Shown here piece by piece: positions 36,892 through 46,140 of a DNA stretch of 64,000 nt. This DNA is from an uncultured Eubacteriales bacterium (lineage in GTDB: Bacteria; Bacillota; Clostridia; Oscillospirales; Ruminococcaceae): the NCBI GenBank assembly GCA_900319075.1, contig ONMZ01000001.1:97261-161260 (forward strand), written 5' to 3'. The translations under genes and the position numbers were made by a program. Position 1 is the first letter of the stretch; the number at the start of each line of letters is the position of its first letter. Under the pieces are notes generated by a model, which worked only from the letters and a program-made list of their open reading frames with translations, searched no databases and was not told the DNA's origin.

Positions 36892-37719
36892 TTAACCTAT
36901 TATCATTCCCTGGGTGTAAAGATAGAACATAAAAGGCGCAACAAGCAATACGCTGTCAAACCTATCCATTACGCCGCCGTGACCGGGCATTATATTTCCG
37001 TAGTCCTTAATACCGGTCTGTCTTTTGATTATTGAGGCAGTAAGGTCACCGACAAGTCCGATAAGGGCGCACATCATACCTGCAACAAAGATCCATCCAA
37101 AGCGTACCGGGAGACCTTTGCAAAGATATCTGTACACCAGAGAAACAATAAGCATTATCACTCCGTTTGAGATAACTCCGCCTATAAGTCCTTCAACAGT
37201 CTTTTTAGGGCTTATTTCCGGGCAAAGCTTTGTCTTTCCAAGGAAAGTACCTGCAAAATATGCACCGCTGTCTGCAAGCCATGCGCCGCAAAGAGTAATT
37301 ACAAGCAGGAAAACACCGCCGCCTCTGCGGGACATATCAATAAGAGGATGCATACAGTAATTAACAAGTGAGGTTACACCGATCATAACAAAAAAGTCTG
37401 TGTAAGTAAAATTCTTGTGGTCTGAAAGATACAAAATACATACAGCTACTATAAACAAAAGATAATAAAGCTGAGAATTAAAGAAAGTCATCCAGCCGTG
37501 AGCGTGCAGTGCCGGCATTAAGGCATCAAGTCCTACAAATGCATAACATGCAACACACACCTTAAAATGCTTGTCAAACTTTGTTGCACGGAAGATCTCC
37601 CAAATCGCCATAGCTGTAATAAAACCAAGTGCAATATTAAAAACAAAAGTATCATGAAGTATCAGCAGAACTATGGCAATTACAAGGGCAACAGCCGCTG
37701 ATTTAATACGTGTGCTCAT
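36892..37719 (-). CDS. cdsA: Phosphatidate cytidylyltransferase
   Basis: 275 residues with about seven to eight hydrophobic segments. It makes CDP-diacylglycerol from phosphatidate and CTP. The C-terminal signature is seen as GDLTASIIKRQTGIKDYGN and PGHGGVMDRFDS. It follows uppS by 3 bases. plsY and gpsA, earlier in the same operon, make precursors of its substrate. Confidence 0.95.
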   Translation of the reverse strand: MSTRIKSAAVALVIAIVLLILHDTFVFNIALGFITAMAIWEIFRATKFDKHFKVCVACYAFVGLDALMPALHAHGWMTFFNSQLYYLLFIVAVCILYLSDHKNFTYTDFFVMIGVTSLVNYCMHPLIDMSRRGGGVFLLVITLCGAWLADSGAYFAGTFLGKTKLCPEISPKKTVEGLIGGVISNGVIMLIVSLVYRYLCKGLPVRFGWIFVAGMMCALIGLVGDLTASIIKRQTGIKDYGNIMPGHGGVMDRFDSVLLVAPFMFYLYTQGMIIG

Positions 37720-37722
37720 TTT

Positions 37723-38460
37723 TTATACTCCTCCGAATCGTCTGTTTCTGTCATTGTAGGCTACAATAGCCTTATCAAGATCGTCCTTTTTAAAATCCGG
37801 CCAGAGAATATTGGAATAATACAACTCCGCATAAGCACTTTGCCAGATCATAAAATTTGAAAGCCTCTGTTCACCGCTTGGTCTGATAACAAGATCAACA
37901 GGGGGAACTTCACGGGTATAAAGGTTTTGTTCGATCATATCCATGGTAATATCATCAGGCTCGAGCTTCCCGTCTTTGACCATCTGAGCAAGTGTCCTAC
38001 AGCTGTGACAGATCTCATCTCTTCCGCCGTAATTTATCGCAAGCAGCAGCGTCATAGAGTCAAAATCCTTTGAGGTCATTTCAACATCAAGCATTTTCTC
38101 CTGCAAAGAAGGTCTGAGCTTGGTCCGGTCTCCGATAAATCGGATACGGATCTTTTCCTCGATAAAATCCTTGACCTCATCAAGATACTTCTCAAAAAGG
38201 TCCATAAGAGCATCGACTTCTTCCTGAGGACGTTTCCAGTTCTCAGTTGAAAAAGCGTAAAAGGTAAGATATTTGATGCCGATCTGTTTGGCATATTTAG
38301 TTATTGTACGAAAATTCTGAGCACCCTGACGATGTCCTATTTTTCTTGGCAGTCCACGTTTTTTTGCCCATCTGCCATTTCCGTCCATAATTATCCCTAC
38401 GTGTACCGGGATGTTCAGATTATCCATTGATGCGCTCTCATTTTTACCGAACAAAGCCAT
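37723..38460 (-). CDS. uppS: Undecaprenyl diphosphate synthase (isoprenyl transferase)
   Basis: 245 residues. It adds isopentenyl units in cis to farnesyl diphosphate to make the carrier lipid of wall synthesis. The catalytic aspartate is in VGIIMDGNGRWAKKRG (about 19-34). RPSGEQRLSNFM and the final ELYYS-LWPDF segment are family signatures. It lies between frr and cdsA, a conserved order. Confidence 0.96.
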   Translation of the reverse strand: MALFGKNESASMDNLNIPVHVGIIMDGNGRWAKKRGLPRKIGHRQGAQNFRTITKYAKQIGIKYLTFYAFSTENWKRPQEEVDALMDLFEKYLDEVKDFIEEKIRIRFIGDRTKLRPSLQEKMLDVEMTSKDFDSMTLLLAINYGGRDEICHSCRTLAQMVKDGKLEPDDITMDMIEQNLYTREVPPVDLVIRPSGEQRLSNFMIWQSAYAELYYSNILWPDFKKDDLDKAIVAYNDRNRRFGGV

Positions 38461-38485
38461 TTTTACAACCTCTTCAATTTACAAA

Positions 38486-39040
38486 TCAGATGGAAAGGAT
38501 CTCTTTTTCTTTTTCTGCAACGTGCTCGTCCACTTCCTTGCAGAACTTATCAGTCATTTTCTGGATAGCTTCTTCTCCGTCCTTCTGCTCATCCTCGGTG
38601 ATCTCGCTGTTTTTCTTTTTAGCCTTTATTTTTTCCATAGCATCTCGTCTGATAGAACGAATAGCGACTTTGGTATCCTCGCCGCCCTTTTTGACTTCCT
38701 TAACGATCTCCTTACGTCTGTCCTCGGTAAGCTGAGGGAAGGTAAGACGAATGACCTGACCGTCGTTTTGTGGATTTATACCGATATCCGATGCCTGGAT
38801 AGCCTTTTCAATGGATTTCAGAGTAGATTTGTCCCACGGAGTAATGACAAGCACTCTTGCCTCTGCAACAGATACAGCAGCCATCTGGTTCACCGGTGTA
38901 GGTGATCCGTAATAATCCACCTTTACTTTATCAAGCACGTTAGGATTAGCTCTGCCGGCTCTGATCGAGGCAAACTCGGAAAGCATTACGTTTATTGATT
39001 TTTCCATTTTTGATTTTGCTTTTTCTTTAAGTTCTTTCAT
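38486..39040 (-). CDS. frr: Ribosome recycling factor
   Basis: 184 residues. It splits post-termination ribosomes with EF-G. The three-helix bundle domain contains SIRAGRANP, and LTEDRRKEIVKEVKK is also conserved. Length is standard. It lies just downstream of pyrH, the usual order. An EF-G-like gene is at 50.8-52.9 kb, but that protein is a divergent paralogue rather than the obvious partner. Confidence 0.97.
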   Translation of the reverse strand: MKELKEKAKSKMEKSINVMLSEFASIRAGRANPNVLDKVKVDYYGSPTPVNQMAAVSVAEARVLVITPWDKSTLKSIEKAIQASDIGINPQNDGQVIRLTFPQLTEDRRKEIVKEVKKGGEDTKVAIRSIRRDAMEKIKAKKKNSEITEDEQKDGEEAIQKMTDKFCKEVDEHVAEKEKEILSI

Positions 39041-39059
39041 AAATATCGCTCCTTTATGG

Positions 39060-39764
39060 TTATTTAACTATTGTACCTATATTTTTTCCCATACACGCAT
39101 CATAAATATTGTCAGGTCTGCTAAGATCAAAAACAAGGATAGGGATATTATTATCCTGGCACATTGCAGCGGCAGTAGAATCCATTACTTTCAGTCCCTT
39201 TGAAAGTATCTCGTTAAATGTAAGTTTATCGTATCTTACAGCATCCGGATACTGATGAGGATCTTTATCATAAACGCCGTCCACCATTGTTGCTTTAAAG
39301 AAAATATCCGCCTCGATCTCAGCTGCTCTCAGGGCTGCTGCGGTATCGGTAGAGAAAAACGGGTTTCCTGTTCCTCCGCCAAAGATGCAGACTCTTCCCT
39401 TTTCAAAATGTCTTATTGTTTTATTTCTTATGTATGGCTCGGCAACCTGAGGCATAGAGATAGATGTCTGTACCCTTACCTCAAGACCGCAGTGCTCAAG
39501 ACCGTCGGCAACAGCCAGGGAGTTCATTATTGTTGCCAGCATACCGATATGGTCAGCTCTTGTTCTGTCCATTGCTCCGCTGGAGCGTCCTCTCCAGAAG
39601 TTTCCGCCGCCAACAACAATTCCGACCTCAACTCCGGCATCAACGCATTTTTTAATGCTCTTTCCGAAAGAATTGATAACCTCGTAATCAAGTCCCATTT
39701 TCTTATCACCGGCAAGAGCTTCACCGCTGAGCTTCAGAAGTATTCTTTTGTACTTTGGTTCCAT
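39060..39764 (-). CDS. pyrH: UMP kinase
   Basis: About 234 residues. It phosphorylates UMP to UDP with ATP and belongs to the amino-acid-kinase fold. [39 protein letters not shown] and [14 protein letters not shown] are diagnostic. The ATG at 39764 follows AAGGAG by about 10 bases; a longer frame would add seven residues of no family match. It sits between yjbQ and frr. Confidence 0.97.
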   Translation of the reverse strand: MEPKYKRILLKLSGEALAGDKKMGLDYEVINSFGKSIKKCVDAGVEVGIVVGGGNFWRGRSSGAMDRTRADHIGMLATIMNSLAVADGLEHCGLEVRVQTSISMPQVAEPYIRNKTIRHFEKGRVCIFGGGTGNPFFSTDTAAALRAAEIEADIFFKATMVDGVYDKDPHQYPDAVRYDKLTFNEILSKGLKVMDSTAAAMCQDNNIPILVFDLSRPDNIYDACMGKNIGTIVK

Positions 39765-39815
39765 ATCATTACAACTCCTTAACATATATTTTCCGGGCTT
39801 ACCCGTATTATTAAC

Positions 39816-40214
39816 CTATCCACGCATTACCTTTATGTAAAACGTCCTGTCTCTGGGCCCATCACACTCAACAAAATATATCCCCTGCCATGTTCCCAGC
39901 AAAAGTCTGTTATCGCTGACTATGACCGTTTCTGAGCATCCTATGCAGGTCGATTTCATATGTGCGTGAGAATTTCCTTCGGCGTGTCTGAACTGAGGTC
40001 TGTCTGGAAACGTCTTATTCAGCGCAAGTGAAAGGTCACAGACCACATCAGGGTCAGCATTTTCATTTATAGTTATTCCGGCTGTGGTATGGGGACAAAA
40101 AACCACAGCAATACCTTCGTTAACACCTGATTCAATGACCGCCTGTCTGACATAGCTTGTAATATTATAAAAAGCGGTCTGTTCTTTTGTTTTTATATGT
40201 ACCGTCTTGATCAT
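39816..40214 (-). CDS. YjbQ family protein (UPF0047)
   Basis: 132 residues. HTTAGITINENADPDV and GNSHAHMKSTCIGCSETV are the family signatures, and LLLGTWQGIYFVECDGPRDR is standard near the C-terminus. Some members are described as having weak thiamine-phosphate synthase activity; the physiological role is unsettled. It is embedded in the der operon between gpsA and pyrH (51-base gap to pyrH). Confidence 0.93.
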   Translation of the reverse strand: MIKTVHIKTKEQTAFYNITSYVRQAVIESGVNEGIAVVFCPHTTAGITINENADPDVVCDLSLALNKTFPDRPQFRHAEGNSHAHMKSTCIGCSETVIVSDNRLLLGTWQGIYFVECDGPRDRTFYIKVMRG

Positions 40215-40229
40215 GATCTTATCTCCCTA

Positions 40230-41237
40230 TCAGCCTTTAAGAAAATCTGCTTCCAGTTCGGTCGTCCACGGTCTGTTCATCAATATTGATATAGCATCCT
40301 TCGGAGATTTTCCGCAATAGAGTATATCATACAGCACGCACGTTATAGGCATTTCAACGCCCATTTTTTTACAAAGCGTATACGCATTTTTCGTACACAC
40401 ATAACCCTCAACGGTACCTATCTGTTTTACAGCTTCCTGAGGATCGGTACCTTTTCCTATAAGAATTCCTGCACGTCTGTTTCGGCTATGCATACTACAG
40501 CAGGTAACTATAAGATCACCTATACCGCTTAAACCGGAGAATGTTTCAGACTGGGCACCCAAAGCAAGTCCCAATCGGCGTATCTCATTGATACCTCTGG
40601 TCATAAGAGCAGCTTTTGTATTATCTCCCAAGCCAAGCCCGTCACAAACTCCAGCGGCAAGGGCTATAACATTTTTGAGCGATCCGCCGATCTCTGCACC
40701 GATAACATCGTCACACAGATAAATTCTGAAAGTACTGCTTGAAAACGCTTTCTGTATTGCTTTTGCCGCATTATAGTCATCGCAGGCTGTAACCACCGTT
40801 GTGGGTGTTCCACGGCTAACTTCCTCTGCGTGAGAGGGACCTGTAAGGACAGCGACAGTATTTTGCACAAAGCACTCTTTGGCAACCTGGCTCATTGTTT
40901 TGAAGCTTTCCGCTTCAAGGCCCTTTGAGGTATTGACTATAATAGACTTCGGATCAATATACTCCGCAGCTTGTTCACATACCCCTCTTAAAAACGACGA
41001 CGGAATGCCCAACAGTACAATGTCGGCATTTTTCACACAGGAGATATCCGTAGTCAGCTTTATAGACTCATTTATCTTTACACCCGGCAGCTTCGCAGCG
41101 TTTTCACCGGTTTTTCTGATGGTTTCGATTTCTTGTTCAAAAGCCGACCAAACTGTGACATCGTTGCCGGCATTATCGGAAATAATGGCAAGTGCAAGTC
41201 CGAACGCACCTGAACCAAGAATAGTTACACGAACCAT
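40230..41237 (-). CDS. gpsA: Glycerol-3-phosphate dehydrogenase [NAD(P)+]
   Basis: 335 residues. It reduces dihydroxyacetone phosphate to glycerol 3-phosphate for phospholipids. The Rossmann motif is ILGSGAFGLALA. The catalytic lysine is in GGSLKNVIALAAG, and GLSGIGDLIVTC is conserved. Its product is the acceptor used by PlsY, encoded immediately upstream. All motifs are intact. Confidence 0.97.
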   Translation of the reverse strand: MVRVTILGSGAFGLALAIISDNAGNDVTVWSAFEQEIETIRKTGENAAKLPGVKINESIKLTTDISCVKNADIVLLGIPSSFLRGVCEQAAEYIDPKSIIVNTSKGLEAESFKTMSQVAKECFVQNTVAVLTGPSHAEEVSRGTPTTVVTACDDYNAAKAIQKAFSSSTFRIYLCDDVIGAEIGGSLKNVIALAAGVCDGLGLGDNTKAALMTRGINEIRRLGLALGAQSETFSGLSGIGDLIVTCCSMHSRNRRAGILIGKGTDPQEAVKQIGTVEGYVCTKNAYTLCKKMGVEMPITCVLYDILYCGKSPKDAISILMNRPWTTELEADFLKG

Positions 41238-41255
41238 GTTACAGCTCCTTTCAAA

Positions 41256-41939
41256 TTAGTTGTCTTTTGTACCGTTTTCGGATTCTTTTTTCTTGCTTCC
41301 AAATTTATTCTCAGTACCATTCATAAGTCTGATTATATTAGGTTTATGCATATAAACAATTATAATTCCTATAAGGGCGGCAACAATAGTATTGGGCACG
41401 ACCCCCTGGGGATACGGGAAAATAAAAGACTGGACCACAAACGTGAATATTGGATAAGAAACAGCCGCAGCTATTGATCCCACAGAAACATATTTTGTTA
41501 CTATGACCAGAAGAATAAAAACTCCCACAGACAAAGCACAAGTCAGCGGATCTATTGTCAAAAGCGTAGTTGCTGCAAGAAGGACACCTTTTCCGCCGTG
41601 AAAGCCGTAGAACACCGGGAAAATATGGCCGATCATCACGATAAGGCCTGCAAGGTATCCGATAAACTTGTTGTCACCAAAGAAGGTGATATCCATAAGG
41701 TCGGTAACAACTATCCTGCAAATGACAACAGCGACGACTCCCTTTATAAGATCAAAAATAAGTGTAGCCAGAGCCGGTCCTTTGCCAAACACACGGTAAA
41801 CATTTGTAAGTCCGGCATTTTTACTGCCGTACTCTCTTATATCTTTATGCTTCATTATCCTGCATACAAGAATTGCAGAATTAAGGCTTCCAAACAGATA
41901 TGAAAACACAACAGTAAATGCTATTGCAAGGTATGACAC
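41256..41939 (-). CDS. plsY: Acyl-phosphate--glycerol-3-phosphate acyltransferase
   Basis: About 227 residues with five or more hydrophobic segments. It transfers acyl groups from acyl phosphate to glycerol 3-phosphate, the first acylation of phospholipid synthesis. The family motifs are YLFGSLNSA, REYGSKNAGLTNVYR and GHIFPVFYGFHGGKG. I chose a GTG start at 41939 because GGGAGG lies 7 bases upstream. The longer ATG frame would overlap der by 59 bases and add 27 residues with no family match. The tail is charged and Lys/Glu-rich. Confidence 0.95.
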   Translation of the reverse strand: MSYLAIAFTVVFSYLFGSLNSAILVCRIMKHKDIREYGSKNAGLTNVYRVFGKGPALATLIFDLIKGVVAVVICRIVVTDLMDITFFGDNKFIGYLAGLIVMIGHIFPVFYGFHGGKGVLLAATTLLTIDPLTCALSVGVFILLVIVTKYVSVGSIAAAVSYPIFTFVVQSFIFPYPQGVVPNTIVAALIGIIIVYMHKPNIIRLMNGTENKFGSKKKESENGTKDN

Positions 41940-41961
41940 TAAACTTCCTCCCAAAAAGATA

Positions 41962-43293
41962 TTACTTAACGTCGCTTCTGTCACGCTCCCGGATCTTGAA
42001 AACGATCGGCGTACCATCAAGTGAAAATACTTCTCTTATCTGATTTTCCAGATAGCGCTGATAAGAAAAGTGGAAAAGTTCCGCTCTGTTAACAAAGAAA
42101 ACAAACGTAGGCGGCTTAGTTGACACCTGGGTCATATAGTATATTTTCAGCCGTCTTCCTTTATCCGAAGGAGGCTGAACACGTGAAGTTGCATATGAAA
42201 GCACCTCGTTGAGCCGACCTGTTGGTATTCTCACCGAGTTTTGCTCTGCAACAGATTTTATCTTCTCAAAAAGCGTATTTATGCGCTGTCCGGTTTTGGC
42301 GGAAATAAACACATAGGGAACATAGCTCATAAAGGAAAAATTATTGTCAAGATCCTTTATAAACTCGTTCATGGTATTAGTTTCTTTTTCAATGGCATCC
42401 CATTTGTTCACAGCCACAACGCACGCCTTACCCTTTTCGTGGGCATATCCTGCAACCTTTGAGTCCTGTTCGGTGAAACCGACTTGTGCGTCAATAACTA
42501 TTACCGCAACGTCTGCCCTGTCCACAGCCATATAGGCACGCAAAACAGAGTACTTCTCGATACTGTCCAGCACCTTTGACTTACGTCTTATACCGGCAGT
42601 ATCTATAAAGATAAACTTTCCGTTTTCATTTTCGATCACCGAATCAGTTGCATCTCTTGTAGTACCGGCAATATTGGAAACGATAACTCTTTCCTCGCCG
42701 CAGATCTTATTGATGATCGAGGATTTACCCACATTGGGTTTGCCTATCACAGCAACTTTTATAACATCCTGCTGATCCTCCTCTTCATTTTTATCCGGAA
42801 GATATTTCAGCACCTCATCAAGCATATCGCCTGTGCCGTGTCCGTGCACGGAAGAAACAGCAAACGGCTCACCAAGCCCAAGATTATAAAATTCATAAAA
42901 CTCCGCAGGGGGATCGCCGAGCGCATCGCATTTATTAACGCACAGAACGACGGGCTTTCCTGATTTCTGAAGCATCTGAGCGACCTCATAATCGCTTGAG
43001 GTAACGCCCGTTCTCATGTCTGTAACAAAAATTATGGCATCTGCACTGGTAATTGCGACTTCTGCCTGTCTGCGCATCTGCTCGAGAATAACGTCATTTG
43101 AGTCAGGTTCGATACCACCTGTATCAACAAGCATAAACTCTTTTGACAGCCATTCACACTTTCCGTATATCCTATCCCTGGTGACTCCGGGAGTATCTTC
43201 AACAATTGACAGTCTCTGACCTATAAGTTTATTAAAAAGCGTAGATTTGCCCACATTAGGTCTGCCAACTATGGCTACAACGGGCAGCGACAT
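41962..43293 (-). CDS. der: Ribosome-associated GTPase Der (EngA)
   Basis: 443 residues with two G domains in tandem: VGRPNVGKSTLFN and DTGG near the N-terminus, then GKPNVGKSSIIN and DTAGIRRK from about residue 180. A KH-like domain ends the protein. It acts in 50S subunit assembly. It is the first gene of the long operon reaching polC and has a consensus-like promoter of its own. Confidence 0.97.
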   Translation of the reverse strand: MSLPVVAIVGRPNVGKSTLFNKLIGQRLSIVEDTPGVTRDRIYGKCEWLSKEFMLVDTGGIEPDSNDVILEQMRRQAEVAITSADAIIFVTDMRTGVTSSDYEVAQMLQKSGKPVVLCVNKCDALGDPPAEFYEFYNLGLGEPFAVSSVHGHGTGDMLDEVLKYLPDKNEEEDQQDVIKVAVIGKPNVGKSSIINKICGEERVIVSNIAGTTRDATDSVIENENGKFIFIDTAGIRRKSKVLDSIEKYSVLRAYMAVDRADVAVIVIDAQVGFTEQDSKVAGYAHEKGKACVVAVNKWDAIEKETNTMNEFIKDLDNNFSFMSYVPYVFISAKTGQRINTLFEKIKSVAEQNSVRIPTGRLNEVLSYATSRVQPPSDKGRRLKIYYMTQVSTKPPTFVFFVNRAELFHFSYQRYLENQIREVFSLDGTPIVFKIRERDRSDVK

Positions 43294-43338
43294 CCGATCA
43301 ACTCCAATTCTACATATTTACACACATACCCAAAATAT

Positions 43339-43367
43339 AGTATAGCACATTCCAACAGAAAAATCAA
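43339..43367 (-). promoter_or_regulatory. Promoter for the der-to-polC operon
   Basis: On the minus strand TTGATT (43367-43362) and TATACT (43344-43339) are 17 bases apart, about 45 bases before the der ATG. No later strong promoter was seen before polC. Confidence 0.82.
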
Positions 43368-43380
43368 CCAAAAACGAGCA

Positions 43381-43426
43381 TAAAAAAATAAAAAGCAGAG
43401 GAAGAAAAAGCTCATCCTCTGCTTTT
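43381..43426 (-). terminator. Terminator after rpmF
   Basis: AAAAGCAGAGGA pairs with TCCTCTGCTTTT (12 bases), followed on the minus strand by TATTTTTTTAT. It ends the DUF177-rpmF unit and insulates the der promoter. Confidence 0.92.
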
Positions 43427-43460
43427 ATCAAGCATAAATATCTTCTTATCAAAATAAAGC

Positions 43461-43643
43461 TTACGCTTCCTTCTTGATAACCTCTACACCCTTATAGTAT
43501 CCGCAGTTTTTGCACACTCTGTGGGGTGAAGTAAGTTCACCACAGTTTGAGCATCTGCAAAGCGCAGGTGCATCCAGCTTCCAAACGTTTGAACGTCTCT
43601 TATCACGTCTTGCTTTGGAAACCTTCCTCTTTGGTACTGCCAT
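43461..43643 (-). CDS. rpmF: 50S ribosomal protein L32
   Basis: 60 residues. MAVPKRKVSKARRDKRRS at the N-terminus is diagnostic. A zinc ribbon is present with CSNC and CKNC pairs, so this is the zinc-binding (C+) form. It directly follows a DUF177 gene, a pairing found across bacteria, and ends at a strong terminator. Confidence 0.98.
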   Translation of the reverse strand: MAVPKRKVSKARRDKRRSNVWKLDAPALCRCSNCGELTSPHRVCKNCGYYKGVEVIKKEA

Positions 43644-43679
43644 TTTGGCACCTCCTCTTCGGCATTCTGGAAAGGACCG

Positions 43680-44132
43680 TCAGTTATGGCTGACGCACCC
43701 GCAATCTCCCTCGTTAAGGTTCTGACCGCAAGTACAACATAGTCCCTTACAATCTTGTTTACATAGTATTTTAGTCGGCAGCTGCAGCAGAAGATCAGAC
43801 ACAGCAAGCTCATTCATGTCAAGCGTATTATTATCACAGACCACATACATTTCATCATCACTGTTTGTATGAGTGACCAGTATGTGTTCAAAGCTGTAAT
43901 GATAGCCCCTAACAAACTCGCTCAGGCATCTGTCACATTCAAGCTCAAGCTCGGCATCAATTTCATAGGTCAGCTTTACGACTCCGGCACGATTTACGAT
44001 CATGCCCTTGACAGCCGCTGGTGACTTAAAAGAATAACCGCCGGCATTATCCAGCTCATCAACTCCAATTGAATAGTCGATTTTCAACGACTCTCCAACT
44101 GCATCGAAGATCTGTCTAAGCTGTATTTTCAT
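43680..44132 (-). CDS. DUF177/YceD family protein
   Basis: 150 residues. LECDRCLSEFVRGY in the middle and the C-terminal CKGLCCTCGQNLNEGDCGC are typical of the family. In several bacteria YceD-type proteins are linked to 23S rRNA accumulation, and the gene is nearly always next to rpmF. The cysteine-rich tail may bind zinc. It is read from a full-consensus promoter 27 bases upstream of its start. Confidence 0.93.
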   Translation of the reverse strand: MKIQLRQIFDAVGESLKIDYSIGVDELDNAGGYSFKSPAAVKGMIVNRAGVVKLTYEIDAELELECDRCLSEFVRGYHYSFEHILVTHTNSDDEMYVVCDNNTLDMNELAVSDLLLQLPTKILCKQDCKGLCCTCGQNLNEGDCGCVSHN

Positions 44133-44158
44133 ACTACACCTCGAACATCACAAAGAGT

Positions 44159-44187
44159 ATTATATACCTTGTTTTGCGATTTGTCAA
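44159..44187 (-). promoter_or_regulatory. Sigma-A promoter of the DUF177-rpmF unit
   Basis: On the minus strand TTGACA (44187-44182) and TATAAT (44164-44159) have a 17-base spacer, a perfect consensus fit for a highly expressed ribosomal gene. Confidence 0.93.
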
Positions 44188-44222
44188 TACTTTTTTTCAA
44201 TTTTCTGCCCTGACAGGTCAAA

Positions 44223-44627
44223 TCATTTAATATATGCCTTGACCTTTGCAGGAAGCTCGTCCACATCTGCAGAAACAGTAAATATAATGTTTACGTCCTT
44301 ACAAAGGATAGCAACCTTTTCAAGCATTGCGCCCAGAGCCTCATAGTCTCTGCCGCCGATCTTAAGGATACCGTCTACAAAAACTTCCTGTATATCATAG
44401 TTTCCAGCGAGAAGACCGGCAACAAAGCCGTAGAAAGCATCATAGCTGTTAACACCATACTCCTCCGCATCAGCAAGTCTTACATTGTGCGGCAGATCAT
44501 AAGTGAGCTGCATTCCTCTTTCGATGCAAACTACATTTCCCGTTGCACTTTCAGCTGCTTTTTTGATCGCCTCAACAAGGATCTTGGTTTTGCCTGTGCC
44601 TTTTTTTCCTGGAATTAAATTGATCAT
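44223..44627 (-). CDS. Small P-loop protein of unknown function
   Basis: 134 residues. The N-terminus holds a Walker A motif, PGKKGTGKTK (about 6-15). A Walker B-like strand EVFVDGILKI follows near residue 83, and NIIFTVSADVDELP ends in a sensor-like strand. It resembles a trimmed RecA/AAA-like core with no extra domain, so it probably binds ATP or GTP. No partner is obvious; pgi lies 66 bases upstream, and a promoter-bearing ribosomal unit follows. Confidence 0.72.
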   Translation of the reverse strand: MINLIPGKKGTGKTKILVEAIKKAAESATGNVVCIERGMQLTYDLPHNVRLADAEEYGVNSYDAFYGFVAGLLAGNYDIQEVFVDGILKIGGRDYEALGAMLEKVAILCKDVNIIFTVSADVDELPAKVKAYIK

Positions 44628-44693
44628 AATAAACTCTCCGTTCTGCTTATAAAAGCTTTATTTTAAGAGTGTTTCCACTCATTATCCCTTTAT

Positions 44694-46031
44694 TTATTCA
44701 GCACCGAGTTTTGCCTCAAGCTCTGCTTTTGCGCCCTCATATCCCGGTTTTCCGAGCAATGCAAACATATTTTTCTTATAGCTTTCAACGCCGGGCTGAT
44801 TAAACGGGTTTACACCCATCATATATCCTGAAATCGCTACTGCCTTTTCAAAGAAATAGATAAGTTCTCCGAGATTTTCCTCATCAGGAGTATCAAGCTC
44901 GATCACAATGTTGGGAACACCGCCCTCGGTATGGGCAAGGATCGTTCCCTGGAACGCTTTTTTGTTTACAACGGACATATTCTGATTTGTAAGGAAATTA
45001 AGCCCGTCAAGATTCTCAGCGTCGTTTTCAAGCCACAGATCGCTCTTTGGCTTGATTATATCAACGACTGTTTCAAACATTATCTTTGAGCCGTCCTGGA
45101 TAAACTGTCCGAGGGAATGAAGATCGGTGGAGAATGTTGCAGACGATGGGAAGATACCCTTATCATCTTTTCCTTCGCTCTCACCGAAAAGCTGTTTGAA
45201 CCACTCACCCATCATAGTAAATGCAGGGTCATAGGAAACAAGCATCTCAACAGACTTGCCTTTTCTTGCAAGTATATTTCTTATAGCTGCGTACTTATAA
45301 CAATCGTTGTTATCGTCCTTAGCGTATGCATTCTGGGCTTTCCTTGCGCCCTCCATAAGCTTATCGATATCGCAGCCTGCAGCGGCTATCGGAAGCAGTC
45401 CTACTGCGGTAAGCACCGAGAACCTTCCGCCGACGTCATCCGGCACCACGAAAGTTTCGTATCCTTCGGTATCGGAAAGCTCTTTAAGTGTGCCTTTAGC
45501 TTTATCTGTTGTGGCAAATATCCTTTCCTTTGCCCCATCTTTGCCATACTTTTTCTCAAGCATCTGCTTGAAGATCCTGAAGGCAAGTGCAGGCTCGGTA
45601 GTGGTACCTGACTTAGAAATTATGTTTACGCACACATCCTTGCCCTCACAGATAGAGAGGACCTCATTAAGGTATGTAGGATTTATGCTGTTGCCGACAA
45701 AATAGATATCCGGAGTCTGCTTGGGCAGGTTATTATACAGCGGCGATTTAAGAAACTCAATTGCAGCTCTTGCGCCAAGATAGGAACCGCCTATACCGAT
45801 AACAACAAGCACATCGCAGGTATTTTTGATCTTCTCAGCGGCAGCCTTGATCCTTGAAAACTCTTCTTTATCGTAATTAGTAGGAAGATCTACCCAGCCA
45901 AGAAAGTCGTTCCCCAGACCGCTTTTCGCCTCAAGAGAAGCATGAGCGGCGCTTACAAGGGGAGCAACGCCTTTATATTCATCCTCACCGATAAAATTTT
46001 TAAGATACTTTGTTTGCAGTTTTATAGACAA
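44694..46031 (-). CDS. pgi: Glucose-6-phosphate isomerase
   Basis: 445 residues, the short Gram-positive form. It interconverts glucose 6-phosphate and fructose 6-phosphate. [28 protein letters not shown] and the [12 protein letters not shown] motif are diagnostic. The start is TTG, with GAAAGGAT about 10 bases upstream. glgA lies two genes upstream, so central sugar and glycogen metabolism meet here. It has its own promoter. Confidence 0.96.
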   Translation of the reverse strand: MSIKLQTKYLKNFIGEDEYKGVAPLVSAAHASLEAKSGLGNDFLGWVDLPTNYDKEEFSRIKAAAEKIKNTCDVLVVIGIGGSYLGARAAIEFLKSPLYNNLPKQTPDIYFVGNSINPTYLNEVLSICEGKDVCVNIISKSGTTTEPALAFRIFKQMLEKKYGKDGAKERIFATTDKAKGTLKELSDTEGYETFVVPDDVGGRFSVLTAVGLLPIAAAGCDIDKLMEGARKAQNAYAKDDNNDCYKYAAIRNILARKGKSVEMLVSYDPAFTMMGEWFKQLFGESEGKDDKGIFPSSATFSTDLHSLGQFIQDGSKIMFETVVDIIKPKSDLWLENDAENLDGLNFLTNQNMSVVNKKAFQGTILAHTEGGVPNIVIELDTPDEENLGELIYFFEKAVAISGYMMGVNPFNQPGVESYKKNMFALLGKPGYEGAKAELEAKLGAE

Positions 46032-46063
46032 TACAGTCAGATCCTTTCAATTCAACTAAAAAG

Positions 46064-46092
46064 ATTATACAATATTTTTTTATACTTTTCAA
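46064..46092 (-). promoter_or_regulatory. Promoter of pgi
   Basis: On the minus strand TTGAAA (46092-46087) and TATAAT (46069-46064) are 17 bases apart, about 33 bases before the TTG start. Confidence 0.85.
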
Positions 46093-46140
46093 GGGTTTTG
46101 CAAATCAAAAATGGTATTTGTGCACTTTAACGAAAAAAGT

